From: Arion vulgaris
Taxonomy: Eukaryota; Mollusca; Gastropoda; Stylommatophora; Arionidae
Direction: 5' to 3'
Length of the DNA: 64,000 bases
Assembly (NCBI GenBank): GCA_020796225.1
Contig: CM036758.1
Location: 70,158,366-70,222,365, forward strand
Shown in pieces: positions 20,434 to 30,690 of this stretch. A program made the translations under genes and the position numbers. The notes beneath the pieces are model-generated. The model was given only the letters and a program-made list of their open reading frames with translations. It was not told the DNA's origin and ran no database searches. The first letter of the stretch is position 1. Every line of letters starts with the position of its first letter.

Positions 20434-20862
20434 TAAGTAAAGGAGCTCTTGTTATATAACGAGGCAGTGGCGGCTCGTGATCATTTTTGTTGGTGGGGCC
20501 AGACAGATATTTTCGGAAAAATCATTGTTTCGGTTAGGAAATATTTTAATGTATATAATAATAAATACGCGCTACACCTTATTTTTGGTGGGGCCCGCCC
20601 CACTGGCCCTTAATGACGAGCCGCCACTGTAACGAGGTATGTAGGGTAATACGGTGTTACGCCAGTATTTTCATTGACCATCGGCACACGATAAGTGATG
20701 TGATGAACATCACGCCAGCCACTTTTACTTTCCAGCCCTTTTCCTGGTACCCAATTGACGCTGTGTTGATCTGAGAGCCGTTACGGTCGGAAATAAATTC
20801 CACGCCCACCTTGGAATTAAACCCGGACCAATAGCTTAAGAAGCGAATTCACTAACAACCAC
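20434..20862 (-). mobile_element. SINE-D copy nested in L4 and split by MITE1
   Basis: The reversed 3' end begins aagtaaagga and is cut by MITE1. It resumes gaggtatgtagggtaatacg, then ccatcggcacacgat and ctgagagccgttacggtcgg. The head end (reversed) is missing beyond cactaacaaccac. Confidence 0.85.
20465..20629 (+). mobile_element. MITE1 (hAT-type), copy 3
   Basis: 165 bp with ends cagtggcggctcgtgatc and acgagccgccactg. The perfect 8-bp TSD taacgagg flanks it (20457-20464 and 20630-20637). It is the innermost element of a three-level stack. Confidence 0.95.
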
Positions 20863-21082
20863 AGACAAAAACAACGTTCCAGATAATGATAGACGTTATA
20901 TGCAAAGATAGGTCTGTAGTGCTACATATATCCAGTACTTGCATATCCAAATTGAACACTGGCCAATAGCTTAAGAAGAGAGTTTACTAACAACCACAGA
21001 CAAAAACCAGATAATGATAGACGTTATATGCAAAGATAGCTCTGCTGTGATACATATATCCAATACTTGCATATCGATGTGC
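20855..21082. repeat. Tandem duplication, about 120 bp x 2
   Basis: Each copy holds ccaatagcttaagaag, gataatgatagacgttatat, gcaaagatag and acttgcatatc. It includes the end of the SINE-D plus flanking DNA, so it arose after that insertion. Confidence 0.85.
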
Positions 21083-21180
21083 GTCATAGATAATAAATAA
21101 ACAGAGATCGAAATCTCTGGAGACCACAGAGATGGCTTGTTACATGAAAATACTGATTATTCTATGAATAGCTAAAATGA

Positions 21181-21540
21181 CTAATAGATATGTGCTGAAT
21201 GATTCCGACAAAAAACATTTAACAAATCTTCCTGCCGTATTAAGAACGGCACGCACTGTTCTTTATGATTTTCTCATTAAAACAGATTTATTTATTGTTT
21301 TAAACAAAATATTTACAGTTCAAATTCTCCAAAATTTTATCTGCAAATCGCCAATTGTGGCGCTTAATAGCGTTATAGTTCTTTTCAAAATTAACGCTGC
21401 ATTTCTCTTATTTTGGATGTTTTCAGTCTCTGGAGGTTAATTTTGTAATGTATGGATAATATTGAATAGGTCCTGGACTATCTTTGAGCTGGAACAAGGC
21501 CAGAAAATAGAGGATAAGTGGGTTATTATTGCGTGGAGTC
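21181..21540. other. No gene seen
   Basis: An AT-rich frame of 87 codons has no recognisable motif. Confidence 0.4.
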
Positions 21541-22705
21541 TTTCGGAATAATCTTGACACCCCAGGGCAATAGAGAGCAGATATGATAGTTAGATTTTCT
21601 CTATTGATGGTTTCTACGCACGCCCATGGTAGAAGACAGTCGATGGACCGTGTTGTGTTCTCCCTAGATGATCTTTACGCCCATGGTAGAATAGATCCGA
21701 TAGAATCGTGTGGTGTTCTCTCTAGACCATATGTTCACATAGTGGACGATGCCGCCCCAGTGTGAGCTGGCGCCTTCTAAGGGGGGATAGTGGGTTCAGA
21801 AGCATTGGGGGCGTTCAGACGATTAGATGCCGGTGGCTCCTTATAGAAGAAATAAATAAAAATATTTTTAAATAAATTATTGTCGTGATTTTGCTATTGA
21901 ATATTCATTTAAAATTGTAATTATGCATTTTAATTCATCATATGTTCGTCTTACCTGATCAATTTTTGTAATGAATTTTCTATTTTAATTATATAATAGT
22001 TTGAAAACTCACCATGAATGACAGACATATATATACATTTTCTATGTCAAAGAGAAAATTTAGCACGTATATGCGTGTGGGTGGGGATGGGTTGCGCAAA
22101 CTGTTATAATGGGGAGGGGGGCGTTACAAAGTTCATGTCGTGCAAAGTCGGCGGTGGTCCGAAAAAGTTTGGGAATCTATGCTCTAAACGATCTCTACGT
22201 CCATGGTAGAAGACATCCGATAGATCGTGTGGTTCTCTAGTGATCTTTGCCATGAGAATAGATCGATGAACATGTGGTGTTTTTCTAGATGATCTCTAAG
22301 CCCATGGTAGAAGAAAAACAGATGATACGATAGTGTTGTGTTCTCTCTGAATAATCTTGACTGTTCATGATAGGAGAGAAACAGATGATACGATAGTGTT
22401 GTGTTCTCTCTGAATAATCTTGACTGTTCATGAAGAAACAGATGATACGATAGTGTTGTGTTCTTCTGAATAATCTTGACTGTTCATGATAGGAGAACAG
22501 ATGATACGATATGTTGTTCTTCTGAATAATCTTGCTGTTCTGTAAAAGAGCTAAGAAGTGAGTGTTATATCTGATCTTACGCCCATGGTCGTGTGGTTTT
22601 CTGTCTAGATGACATCTACGCCCATGGTCGTGTGGTTTTCTGTCTAGATGACATCTACGCCCATGGTAGAAGAGAAACAGATGATACGATCGTTTGGTGT
22701 TCTCT
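21541..22705. repeat. Minisatellite of about 60 bp, split by MITE2
   Basis: The units contain gatgatctctacgcccatgg, tagaagac and gtgtggtgttctctct. A second unit type has gaataatcttgactgttcat and gatacgatagtgttgtgttc. The array is interrupted by MITE2. The right-hand part shows small deletions and is more decayed. Confidence 0.88.
21728..22181 (+). mobile_element. MITE2 (hAT-type), copy 2, inside a minisatellite
   Basis: 454 bp. The left end is diverged (catatgttcacatagtgg) and the right end is gtttgggaatctatg. The flanks ctctagac and ctctaaac agree at 7 of 8 positions, a TSD cut from the surrounding repeat unit. Confidence 0.88.
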
Positions 22706-22817
22706 TCAAATTAAATATACATCACAGGATAGAAGTGAAACCGCAGACTAAAATGTGGAGTTTTATTTCAGGATGACCACTACATTCCAGTCCAGAATAG
22801 GAACAGCTGATAGTTCT

Positions 22818-23110
22818 TCTTCTTCTTCTCTTCTTGCTATCGATCTTAAGGCCGATTTTATCATTCTAATGTGATATATAAAAGTCTAACACCAAGAACG
22901 GGTGTAGTCACAACTCTTCAGTACCATTTGGAGCTCTGGTGCTTATCCTTCGGTGGTGTGTTCGGTTTCAACCAGCTTTTACTGGGTTCGCTCTCCGTTA
23001 GCCCTTTGCGGTCCCCAGCCAAACCTGCAAGGAAGCAGGTTGCTATTTTCTTTCAGGGCAGCGACCCTTAGATGGCCTGCCCTCCCGGGCTGATGAGCGT
23101 CATCTGTACA
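22818..23110 (-). mobile_element. Unclassified GAA-tailed retroelement or SINE
   Basis: It opens on the plus strand with a CTT-rich run, so on the minus strand it ends in (GAA)n. The body includes catcagcccgggagggcagg, ccatctaagggtcgctgccc and gcaacctgcttccttgcagg on the minus strand. No second copy is in the window, and the class is inferred only from the tail. Confidence 0.4.
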
Positions 23111-24128
23111 GCGAGCCGGTCTTTTTGTGGACAACTTGGTTTACCACCCGTCCAGTTTTGTGTACGGTTTGCCTCGCTAGCCTTTGATTGTATAGTTCTT
23201 CTGACATTCTCTATAAAAGATCTCTTGACCCGATGGTAGATATAGAGCAACTTAGTTAATGGTATCTTTCATTTCATCGTTAGCTTTATCATTAGTTGTA
23301 ATTTCAGTAACTAAGACTGACAGCAATGTTGATAAATCTTTATGAAATTAAATTCGCTTTTACTTTCTTGCCATCCGTACATCTGCCACTGCTTTATTTC
23401 AGCAGTTTCGTTGCTCACACGCCGTTTTGATCGATTTTAAGATAAACGTATATTGTCATTTTCGTTTTACAGACGTTTCAGTTTGGAATATCTTATTGCA
23501 CACCTGACATGTCCATAGTTTTTACATAAGTTCATTTGGCAAGTGTGTAACTGTGACAACTTTTGTGTTTGCGATTGTTTCTCATGTCTTCAAGCTCATT
23601 GGTGTCCGATCCGAAAGCAACGATGACGTATTCTTTCCATTTATGTTTCTTGCTTAGTCTGGGCAGCTAATAAGGGGAATGTCTCTTGCCAGTTTTGCAC
23701 AACCCCGTCTCAACTATACAATTTTCATCCACAGGAAAGATAAAGTCCAAAATTCTTCAGTAATTCAATGACGCTTGGGTTGTGGTCCTTCAGTATAATG
23801 ACATGCACTGTACATAATGATAAGGAACAGGAGTTTCCATTCATTTTCTGCACACCACGAACAAGATTTCGAAATGGACTCCTCTATCGCTAGGATGCTC
23901 TCTGGGGTGCTCAATAATACGGTAACCAATGTAGGGTTCATTGTGATCATTCTCCGCCACCAGCCTGCCTGCTTGTTTCATACCGCGTTATACTATACTC
24001 TGTGCGTGCGTCTAAATGTTCAAGACGAGAGCACCAGCACATCCTGAGCCACTTCATATTTACTACAAATGTTATTCAGAAAACTATACGAGATATATAT
24101 TGATTTTCTATCCACAAGTAAATTCGTC
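23111..24128. other. No gene seen
   Basis: About 1 kb of mixed-composition DNA. Frames reach at most 76 codons and show no known motif. Confidence 0.5.
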
Positions 24129-25510
24129 ATCTTCTTTGAACGCTCCATATCGACCACTTGTTAAACCACTCGTTGTGATTTATATGTGATCTGAGCCTAA
24201 GAGCGATTTACATTGTGTCAGTTATGCGTCTAATAATAGCCGTCCATCGCAAGCGATGATGACAACAATTTCAGACGTGTACTGTTGCACCTCTCTGGTG
24301 TGTGCGGAGGTGACTGTAGAGTCCAATCCTAGAACAGAATCCCCGACCACAGGTGGGGCATACATGATCAAGGTTAGACATGTGCGTGTTGTGTGCTCTG
24401 TCTTTTCGCGCTGCTCGTTTTCTCTGTGACTCAACAATACGATGATTCTCAGCTATTCGGGTTCCTCTTTTGTTGTTACAGCGCCACATTTGGCGATCTT
24501 GCGCAAGGTTTCCCCAGCACGTATTGTCTATATCGAAGCATTTCAGAGACACTTTAAGAGTGTCTTTAAAGCGTTTTTCTGTCCACCAGCTAAACGTCTG
24601 CCCCCTTCAAGCTCGCCATACATCAACTGTTTTGGGATACGTTTATCAGGCATTCGAGCAACGTGACCGACCCATCTCAGTTGGGCCTTCTGCAACAGGG
24701 TGTTGACGCTTGGGATCTTTGCTCTTGTGAGGACTTCGCTGTCTGGAATTTTGTCCTGCCAGTTTATTTTTAGTATTCTGCGTAGACAGCTTGTGTGGAA
24801 ATGGTTTAATTTTCTTGCGTGTCTGCTATACACTGTCCATGTCTCGCTTGCGTACAGCAGCGTGGTTAGCACTATGGCCTGGTAAACTTTCAGCTTTGTG
24901 ACTATGCTTATCCCTTCCGTTCCACACAGTGACACGTAACCTTCCGAACGCAGCACTGGCTTTGGATATCCTATTGTTGACCTCAGAATCTATGTTTGCC
25001 GATCTGGATAGGAGGCTGCCAAGATAAGCAAAGTTGTCCGTTGACTGGAGACGCTGGTGTTTAATGTTGATGACTGGATCGTAATACTGTTCTCTAGGGG
25101 CGGGCTGGAACATGACCTCTGTTTTTGGTGTTAATGGTGAGGCCAAACCTATCACAGGCCATTGAGAACTTGTCCATGTAAGTCTGCATTTCTTCCTCAG
25201 AGTTGGTAGCGAGGGCACAGTCATCAGCAAACAACAGGTTTGAGATAGTTGATTCTTTTACCTTGGTGGAGGATTTTAACCTCCGAAGATTGAATAGGTT
25301 ACCGTCTGTCCTGTATCTAATCTTTACCCCATGTTCGTCGCCTTCCCAAAAGACACGTCTACAAGTAGGCCAGCACATCCTATTTCTTCGACACTTTTTA
25401 TTTACTATGGTAGCTTGCCTAGACCCATACATTAGTCGCCTCTTACGACATGCCTTGTAGGTTCAGTGGTACTATTCTTTGCTCCCTTTGGAGTCCCGGC
25501 ACCACACGAG
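24129..25510 (-). mobile_element. SINE-C copy split by L5
   Basis: The 3' part (24129-24232) carries cgaccacttgttaaaccact and gtgtcagttatgcgtcta. The sequence resumes at 25356 with cgtctacaagtaggccagca, gtcgcctcttacgacatgcc and tactattctttgctccc. Removing the L5 insert rejoins the SINE at cgtcta. Confidence 0.9.
24233..25355 (-). mobile_element. L5 LINE with C-terminal C2H2 finger (longest copy)
   Basis: The minus strand encodes reverse transcriptase motif FADDCALATNSEEEMQTYMD, then STDNFAYLGSLLSRSANIDS, TTLLYASETWTVYSRHARKL, then WVGHVARMPDKRIPKQLMYG and GNLAQDRQMWRCN. A classical zinc finger CPTCGRGFCSRIGLYSH with a following LRTH (24295-24360) comes last. The spacing is C-X2-C-X12-H-X3-H. 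Frameshifts split it into four frames. It ends gcgatggacggctattatta. The duplicated cgtcta at both ends lies in the host SINE-C. The 5' half is truncated. Confidence 0.92.
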
Positions 25511-25564
25511 CGAATCAAATTCAGTATATTTCTGCCTTATTTACATTGAGTATGTATATTGTCT

Positions 25565-25843
25565 GAGAGCCGTGGTAGCGTAGTTGTTAGTGAACTCGCT
25601 GCTCAAGGCTGGTGGTCTGGGTTCAACTCCCGCAGTGCGCGTGGAATTTTCCCGACCGCGACGGCTCTCAGGTCGACCCAGCCTCAACTGGGTACCAGAC
25701 AGGCTCTGGGAAAGTATAGGCGGCCGGCGTGATGCTGACCACATCACCCATCGTGTGCCGACGGTCAATGAAAAATACAGGCCTAACACTGTACTGCCCT
25801 ATATACCACGAGGTATGAAAGGGTTCCTTTACTTTTTTACTTT
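25565..25843 (+). mobile_element. SINE-D copy, full length, with TSD
   Basis: The perfect 14-bp duplication tatgtatattgtct flanks it (25551-25564 and 25844-25857). Box A is in cgtggtagcgtagttgttag, box B is gggttcaactcccgc, and the 3' end is aggtatgaaagggttccttt. It is the best-preserved copy in the window and useful as a reference. Confidence 0.97.
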
Positions 25844-25857
25844 TATGTATATTGTCT

Positions 25858-26124
25858 AAAAGTACACACCATGTGTAAACAGATGAGCTATAGTAAGAGT
25901 TTCTAACAACAGAAAACATCACTTTGCAATACCACATCTACTGATCTGTACTTTAGCATAGTGTCAGATTGGATTGATCGTATGAGAGGGTCCGTCAGTA
26001 CTGACTCATACTATCTTGCAGTTTTCAAAATGTTGGTCTATTAAAATCATGTTGGGGTTGTCAGTTTGCATTTGAGACTTAGTCGTTTGTCGAGCAGAAC
26101 AGAGCTACTATGCTAAGATGAAAA
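25858..26124. other. No gene seen
   Basis: Spacer without recognised features. Confidence 0.4.
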
Positions 26125-26300
26125 CAAGAGTTTTGTTTGGGTAAGAACCCCAGAGGAAGCAACGGAAGCAAAGATTATGATTAATAAACAAACAGTGTAC
26201 AGGTATTAAGACTTCCAAAAAAACAAATTGACAAACACAGGATTCGAACCACTTACCCTTATTTCTTACGGTACCCATGCTAACAATTTTCATAAAAAAT
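26125..26300 (-). mobile_element. SINE-H copy
   Basis: The minus strand has gggtaccgtaagaaataagg, box-B-like gtggttcgaatcctg, tgtttgtcaatttg with a T run, and tgcttcc...ggggttctta. It matches 48.99-49.13 kb over about 140 bp. A tRNA-like head is likely but box A is unclear. Confidence 0.6.
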
Positions 26301-26499
26301 GAACAATTTGAAACATATATTGCATAATTGTAAGAGTTCTTTTTCGCCCGCCATGATTAAGGCATGTCAGAAGATTAATACTGTGCCTTTGATTCTTGTG
26401 TAAGGTTTACATTCTTATCACCAGTGTTCCTTAACATTCTGAGTCCTAACTCCGACTTCTAGGTATTTTAATTTAGATCCCACAATAAAGTATCAAGTT
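26301..26499. other. No feature recognised
   Basis: Spacer. Confidence 0.3.
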
Positions 26500-26814
26500 T
26501 TGTAGTTCAACCACGTATTGCATACATAGTAACAATTCTTGTAGTTTTATCACGTATTGCATACATAGTAACAATTCTTGTAGTTCAACCACGTATTGTA
26601 TACATAGTAACAATTCTTGTAGTTCAACCACGTATTGCATACATAGTAACAATTCTTGTAGTTTTATCACGTATTGCATACATAGTAACAATACTTGTAG
26701 TTCAACCACGTATTGCATACATAGTAACAATTCTTGTAGTTCAACCACGTATTGCATACATAGTAACAATTCTTGTAGTTTTATCACGTATTGCATACAT
26801 AGTAACAATTCTTG
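26500..26814. repeat. 39-bp minisatellite, about 8 units
   Basis: The unit is caattcttgtagttcaacca followed by cgtattgcatacatagtaa. Two variants (ttcaac and ttttat) alternate irregularly. Because 39 is a multiple of three, the minus strand stays open for 111 codons as a 13-residue repeat (MQYVVELQELLLC). I treat this as non-coding. Confidence 0.93.
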
Positions 26815-26905
26815 ACCAAAAACTGGACTTGAACCCCAGACTATTTATGACACCTACACACTAGCGCTGCGTGTTATCGTCTTCACTATCGACGTTCTTG
26901 CTGCA
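26815..26905 (-). mobile_element. tRNA-like SINE head, family unknown
   Basis: The minus strand holds ggggttcaagtccagttttt, a good box B, about 60 bp after a weak box A. It directly follows the 39-bp array. There is no acceptor-stem pairing, so it is not a tRNA gene. Confidence 0.45.
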
Positions 26906-27213
26906 TGATTGAACTCTTTGGAACCCTACTAATAAGAGCAGTTGTCGAGTTAGACTTAGTATTTGTTTAACAGTGTTTAAAATAGGAGAGTACAACATCA
27001 GGAGACTGTATTTCTAATAACTTCAAACCTCCAATGTCTTTACTGAATCTATTATTTTAAACACGCGATAATTAACTAGCTGCCACTGTAGATTCAAAGT
27101 TCTTAGTTGTGAGGAAATTTATTGAAGATAAAGACGAGTTACTGAGATTGCGATGTCTCTGTAGCGTTAATGTACTGTTCACATCTCTAGCTTGAAACGT
27201 GTTCAGTTCAATT
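26906..27213. other. No gene seen
   Basis: Spacer without recognised features. Confidence 0.4.
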
Positions 27214-27225
27214 CCAGATGGGATC

Positions 27226-27483
27226 TTCTTCTCTTCTTCTTCTTTGCGTTCGTTCTTTACGACCAATTTTAATCACTCTTTGTGATATGTTTGATCTTTG
27301 CCAAGAACGTGTATACGTTGCATATTGGTTTGATAGGTCCCTAAACGCATAGACTTCTACACGCTTAGGACACATGCATCCGATTTCAGCCAAACCTACT
27401 TTGTCGCCTCTTACGACATGCATGGCAGGTAACAGTGGTTTATTCTTTACACCCCAATTTGGGCCCCGGTAACCACTCGGGCG
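27226..27483 (-). mobile_element. SINE-B copy, full length, with TSD
   Basis: The flanks ccagatgggatc and ccagattggatc agree at 11 of 12 positions. The GAA tail (reversed) leads into gcaacgtatacacgttcttg-type sequence (here with one change), and the copy ends at the head ccgagtggttaccgggg reversed. Confidence 0.95.
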
Positions 27484-27517
27484 CCAGATTGGATCGATAT
27501 GACTATTTTTCCATTGA

Positions 27518-27889
27518 TCATATCAAGAAAATATATTCAAGGACCACCTTTTGTCTGATTACAACGGTCCGACTAAAAACATGTCAGATTTAAACTACCG
27601 CATGGATTCAGTAGACATGGGAACATCTGAGGACAAAATAGGTATACAACTTACGGGCAACGAGAACTATCAGCATCGAAAGTCTGAACAATCTACTTTA
27701 AAAATAATTAAGCAGCTATGTTTCTGCCCAGACGACAATGACGTTGGTTATGCTAATCAAATAACGATTTTCTTTTTCCGGACAAGCTGTAACATAATCG
27801 AAATCATCACATTGTATTCACACGCTTTTGTTATAAATACATTTATCGGGTCAATGAATTTCCATGTCTTGTTAAAATACATTCTCTAA
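27518..27889 (+). CDS. Unidentified open frame, doubtful
   Basis: A stop-free plus-strand frame of about 123 codons lies in otherwise unique DNA. The first 55 residues are polar (LSDYNGPTKNMSDLNYRMDS, then VDMGTSEDKIGIQ). The last 45 are hydrophobic (ITIFFFRTSCNIIEIITLYS), which could form one membrane helix. The first in-frame ATG is at about 27581. A possible splice acceptor, attcaag, precedes the polar part, and ataggtata inside could be a weak donor. I recognise no family. It could be an exon, an old transposon piece or chance. Confidence 0.15.
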   Translation, partial: SYQENIFKDHLLSDYNGPTKNMSDLNYRMDSVDMGTSEDKIGIQLTGNENYQHRKSEQSTLKIIKQLCFCPDDNDVGYANQITIFFFRTSCNIIEIITLYSHAFVINTFIGSMNFHVLLKYIL

Positions 27890-28123
27890 ATTCCATATTA
27901 GACCACTTAAGGAAAGACAAGCATATCCCTGACATCACCGTCCACACCCAAATCCAACAATAACCTGTAATGGCTATACGCTAATGGCTTTTTTCGGATA
28001 TGATACAAATTCCGTTCTTGTTATATGTTTACGAGTTTCCAATTAGTAAAAGATTGTACACACGTACTCGCTAGCTGGTTTCTATTTATGCTAATATTCA
28101 TATATATCACATTTGACCTAGTT
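27890..28123. other. No feature recognised
   Basis: AT-rich spacer. Confidence 0.3.
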
Positions 28124-28141
28124 AACTATATATATATATAT

Positions 28142-28295
28142 CAGTGGCGGCTCGTTATCTTTTTTTTGTTGGTGGGGCCAGAGACAAATTATGGTTTTGG
28201 GTTCCGTTATATTTTAATTTATAAAATAATATATACACATTGCACACTCTTTTTGATGGGGTTGGGCCCCACTAGCCCTTAATGACGAGCCGCCA

Positions 28296-28297
<2 letters not shown>
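28142..28297 (+). mobile_element. MITE1 (hAT-type), copy 4, in a TA microsatellite
   Basis: The left end is cagtggcggctcgttatc and the right end is acgagccgccact, with the last G lost. The TSD would be tatatata, which the TA run on both sides allows but cannot prove. Confidence 0.88.

Positions 28298-28370
<73 letters not shown>
28298..28370. repeat. (TA)n microsatellite
   Basis: About 35 TA units follow the MITE, and about 9 more lie before it at 28124-28141. Confidence 0.97.
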
Positions 28371-28373
<3 letters not shown>

Positions 28374-28589
28374 TGTAAAATCCTGTCTTAGTTGTGAAGA
28401 AGATCAATGAGAGAGACAGATCGATGAGTAAAAGACGTATGAATGGAGAAAGACGTTATGTAGTGAGTGCGATCAACAAACATAGGAAAGACGTCATGAT
28501 TCATTCAATGAAGTACCATGCCTGCACGCGTAGACGATCATGTCTCTCCACAACCAACTCTCTTTGGTACAGTTAATCAGTTCTGACGT
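28371..28589. other. No gene seen
   Basis: A basic frame of 60 codons without motif. Confidence 0.3.
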
Positions 28590-29010
28590 CGACCTTTTGC
28601 CGAATCACGATGTCAGATCATCCAACATCTTCTCCCTCTGTCTTCCACGATCTCTCCTTCCCTAAATTTTACCTGTTGTCACCAAATGTTCCAAACCTTC
28701 ACTTCGCATTATATGCCCGAAGAACCTTGATTGTCTGATTCTTATTCTTTTTGGTAATTTTTCGTTCTATGCATGCCTGATTTAAAACCTACTCATTTGT
28801 TTTCCTCGTTGTTTATGAAATTCTCAGAATTCTCATGTAAAACCACATCTCTGTGGCTTCCAATGATCTTATTGATTGATTGTTCATTGTCCATGATTCG
28901 CTGCAATACATAAGTATTGGTACAAATGGCACTGGAGCATTCGTTTTCTCAGTGTCATTTGTGTCACGCATAGTGTGTTTTACGTTTTCATAAAAGCTGC
29001 TTTCACTTGA
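28590..29010 (-). mobile_element. L4 RTE-like LINE fragment, copy 3
   Basis: The minus strand reads SESWTMNNQSIRSLEATEMW, then FYMRILRIS. It then continues in broken frames equivalent to FFGHIMRSEGLEHLVTTGKI and GRRDRGRQREKMLDDL. These match the L4 copy at 5.4-5.6 kb. The tail is missing. Confidence 0.75.
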
Positions 29011-29089
29011 GTTTTTCTACGTCATGTTTACGGATGGTACAAGATCATAGAGTTATTCAATTTGGATTGTGCGAAGGAATATACTGATA

Positions 29090-29590
29090 CAGGAAATCAG
29101 GGAATATGAAATGAATGGAAATCAGGGAAAAAATTATGGATATGAATGATGGAAATCAGGGAAAATTGGAATGAAATGAATGGAAATAAGATATTATGAA
29201 ATCAGGGATTATGAAATCAGGGATTATGAAATCAGGGATTATTAAATAAGGGATTAGGAAACAAGGGATTATGAAATGAATGGAAATAAGGGATTATGAA
29301 ATCAGGGATTATGAAATCAGGGATTAGGAAAAAGGGATTAGAAATAAGGGATTATGAAATAAAGGATTATGAAATAAGAGATTATGAAATAAGGGATTAT
29401 GAAAAAAGGGGATTATGAAATAATGGATTATGAAATAAGGGATTATGAAATAAGGGATTATGAAAAAAGGGATTATGAAATAAGAGATTATGAAATAAGG
29501 GATTATGAAATAAGGGATTATGAAATAAGAGATTATGAATTAAGGGATTATGAAATAAGAGATTATGAAATAAGGGATTATGAAATGAAA
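29090..29590. repeat. 15-bp minisatellite
   Basis: The unit is ggattatgaaataag. The array begins with longer irregular units containing ggaaatcaggga and becomes regular after 29340. It translates as repeated EIRDY, an artefact of the 15-bp period. Confidence 0.93.
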
Positions 29591-29599
29591 TGGAAATCG

Positions 29600-29829
29600 T
29601 GTCATATATCCTTTACATGACGTCGTCATCAACCACAGTAAATGAGTCGTCAATTTTCTAGGCACCACTTATACGTTCAGTAGTTTGCCATTGCTTTCTG
29701 AACGTGCTATTTTTACCGTTCTTAAAAATGCGCAGGAACAAATTGTCTTCCAAACTTACGGTGCTGAATTTGAACCAGGCACTCTTAGGTTGTAACCGAG
29801 CTCACTATCGCTAGACTACAGACGCCCAC
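29600..29829 (-). mobile_element. SINE-A copy, diverged
   Basis: The reversed 3' end catatatcctttacatgacg is followed by acgttcagtagtttgccatt and gctttctgaacg. It ends at ctacagacgcc. It directly abuts the 15-bp array. Confidence 0.85.
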
Positions 29830-29961
29830 AATGAATTATGAATGACTAAATTTAGTGAACAAATGTTTGATAAAGATAGAAATGAAGAAATGACTGTATG
29901 ACGGCATCTAACGATGAAGGATAAATGAAGATGGAAATTATTGGAAAAGTGATCATTGAAA
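29830..29961. other. No feature recognised
   Basis: Short spacer. Confidence 0.3.
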
Positions 29962-30132
29962 AGTGATCAGAGCAAGAGGCAGGCCAAGAACACGATGGAT
30001 AGATAACAACTCAGTGTCCCTGCGAAAGCATGGACTGACAGCGTCAATAGAAACACACCTGGCACAAGATAGAAAACTAACTCTCCCCACGTCGCTTCAC
30101 GGCCAATGTGGTAAAGATAAGAGAAGATAAGA
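29962..30132 (+). mobile_element. L1 LINE 3' end
   Basis: It carries gcaggccaagaacacgatgg, tggcacaagatagaaaacta and ccccacgtcgcttcacggcc, with a GATAA-rich tail (agataagagaagataagatc). The encoded tail of ORF2 is RPRTRWIDN, LRKHGL and HLAQDRKLT. It runs straight into the 31-bp array. Confidence 0.88.
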
Positions 30133-30690
30133 TCATCGTATGTGTATTCCAACAAGTTAGTGATCTTCGTATGTGTATTTCAATAACTTAGTGATCTTCG
30201 TATGTGTATCCCAATAAACTTAGTGATCTTCTTATGTGTATTCCAACAAGTTAGTGATCTTCGTATGTGTATTTCAATAACTTAGTGATCTTTATAGGTG
30301 TATTACAACAAGTTAGTGATCTTCGTATGTGTATTCCAACAAGTTAGTGATCTTCGTATGTGTATTTCAACAAGTTAGTGATCTTTGTATGTGTATTACA
30401 ACAAGTTAGTGATCTTTGTATGTGTATTCCAACAAGTTAGTGATCTTTGTATGTGTATTCCAACAAGTTAGTGATCTTTGTATGTGTATTCCAACAAGTT
30501 AGTGATCTTTGTATGTGTATTTCAACAAGTTAGTGATCTTTGTATGTGTATTTCAATAACTTAGTGATCTTTATAGGTGTATTCCAACAATTTAGTGATC
30601 TTCGTAAGTGCATACCAACAAGCTTAGTGATGTTTGTATATTCATTCCAGTAGACCTAGTGATCTTCGAAAGTGTATTTCACATAAAGAT
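30124..30690. repeat. 31-bp minisatellite, about 18 units
   Basis: The unit is gatctttgtatgtgtattcc followed by aacaagttagt. It starts at the very end of the L1 tail, whose gatca matches the unit start. Units become irregular after 30590. Confidence 0.93.

Larger units (their letters stand above)
20140..21180 (+). mobile_element. L4 RTE-like LINE copy 2, interrupted
   Basis: The first part matches L4 at acagaaagtaacaacaaagg, agaaaagcagatt and tctaagacaa...caattcaaata. It breaks near 20434 and resumes at about 21095 with gatcgaaatctctgg...accacagagatg. The gap is filled by a SINE-D, a MITE1 inside it, and a tandem duplication. Coding potential is destroyed. Confidence 0.8.

Noticed and set aside
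23085..23130. ctgatgag followed by paired bases, a possible hammerhead ribozyme
   Set aside because: The required GAAA core and closing stem are missing.
25565..25640. tRNA gene at the SINE-D head, and likewise at the heads of SINE-A, E, G, H and I
   Set aside because: Boxes A and B are present, but I see no pairing of an acceptor stem, and the sequence continues into a SINE body repeated elsewhere.
26473..26808. 13-residue repeat protein on the minus strand
   Set aside because: The 39-bp unit is a multiple of three. There are no flanking coding features.
29399..29620. Charged repeat protein (EIRDY repeats)
   Set aside because: It is the translation of a 15-bp minisatellite.
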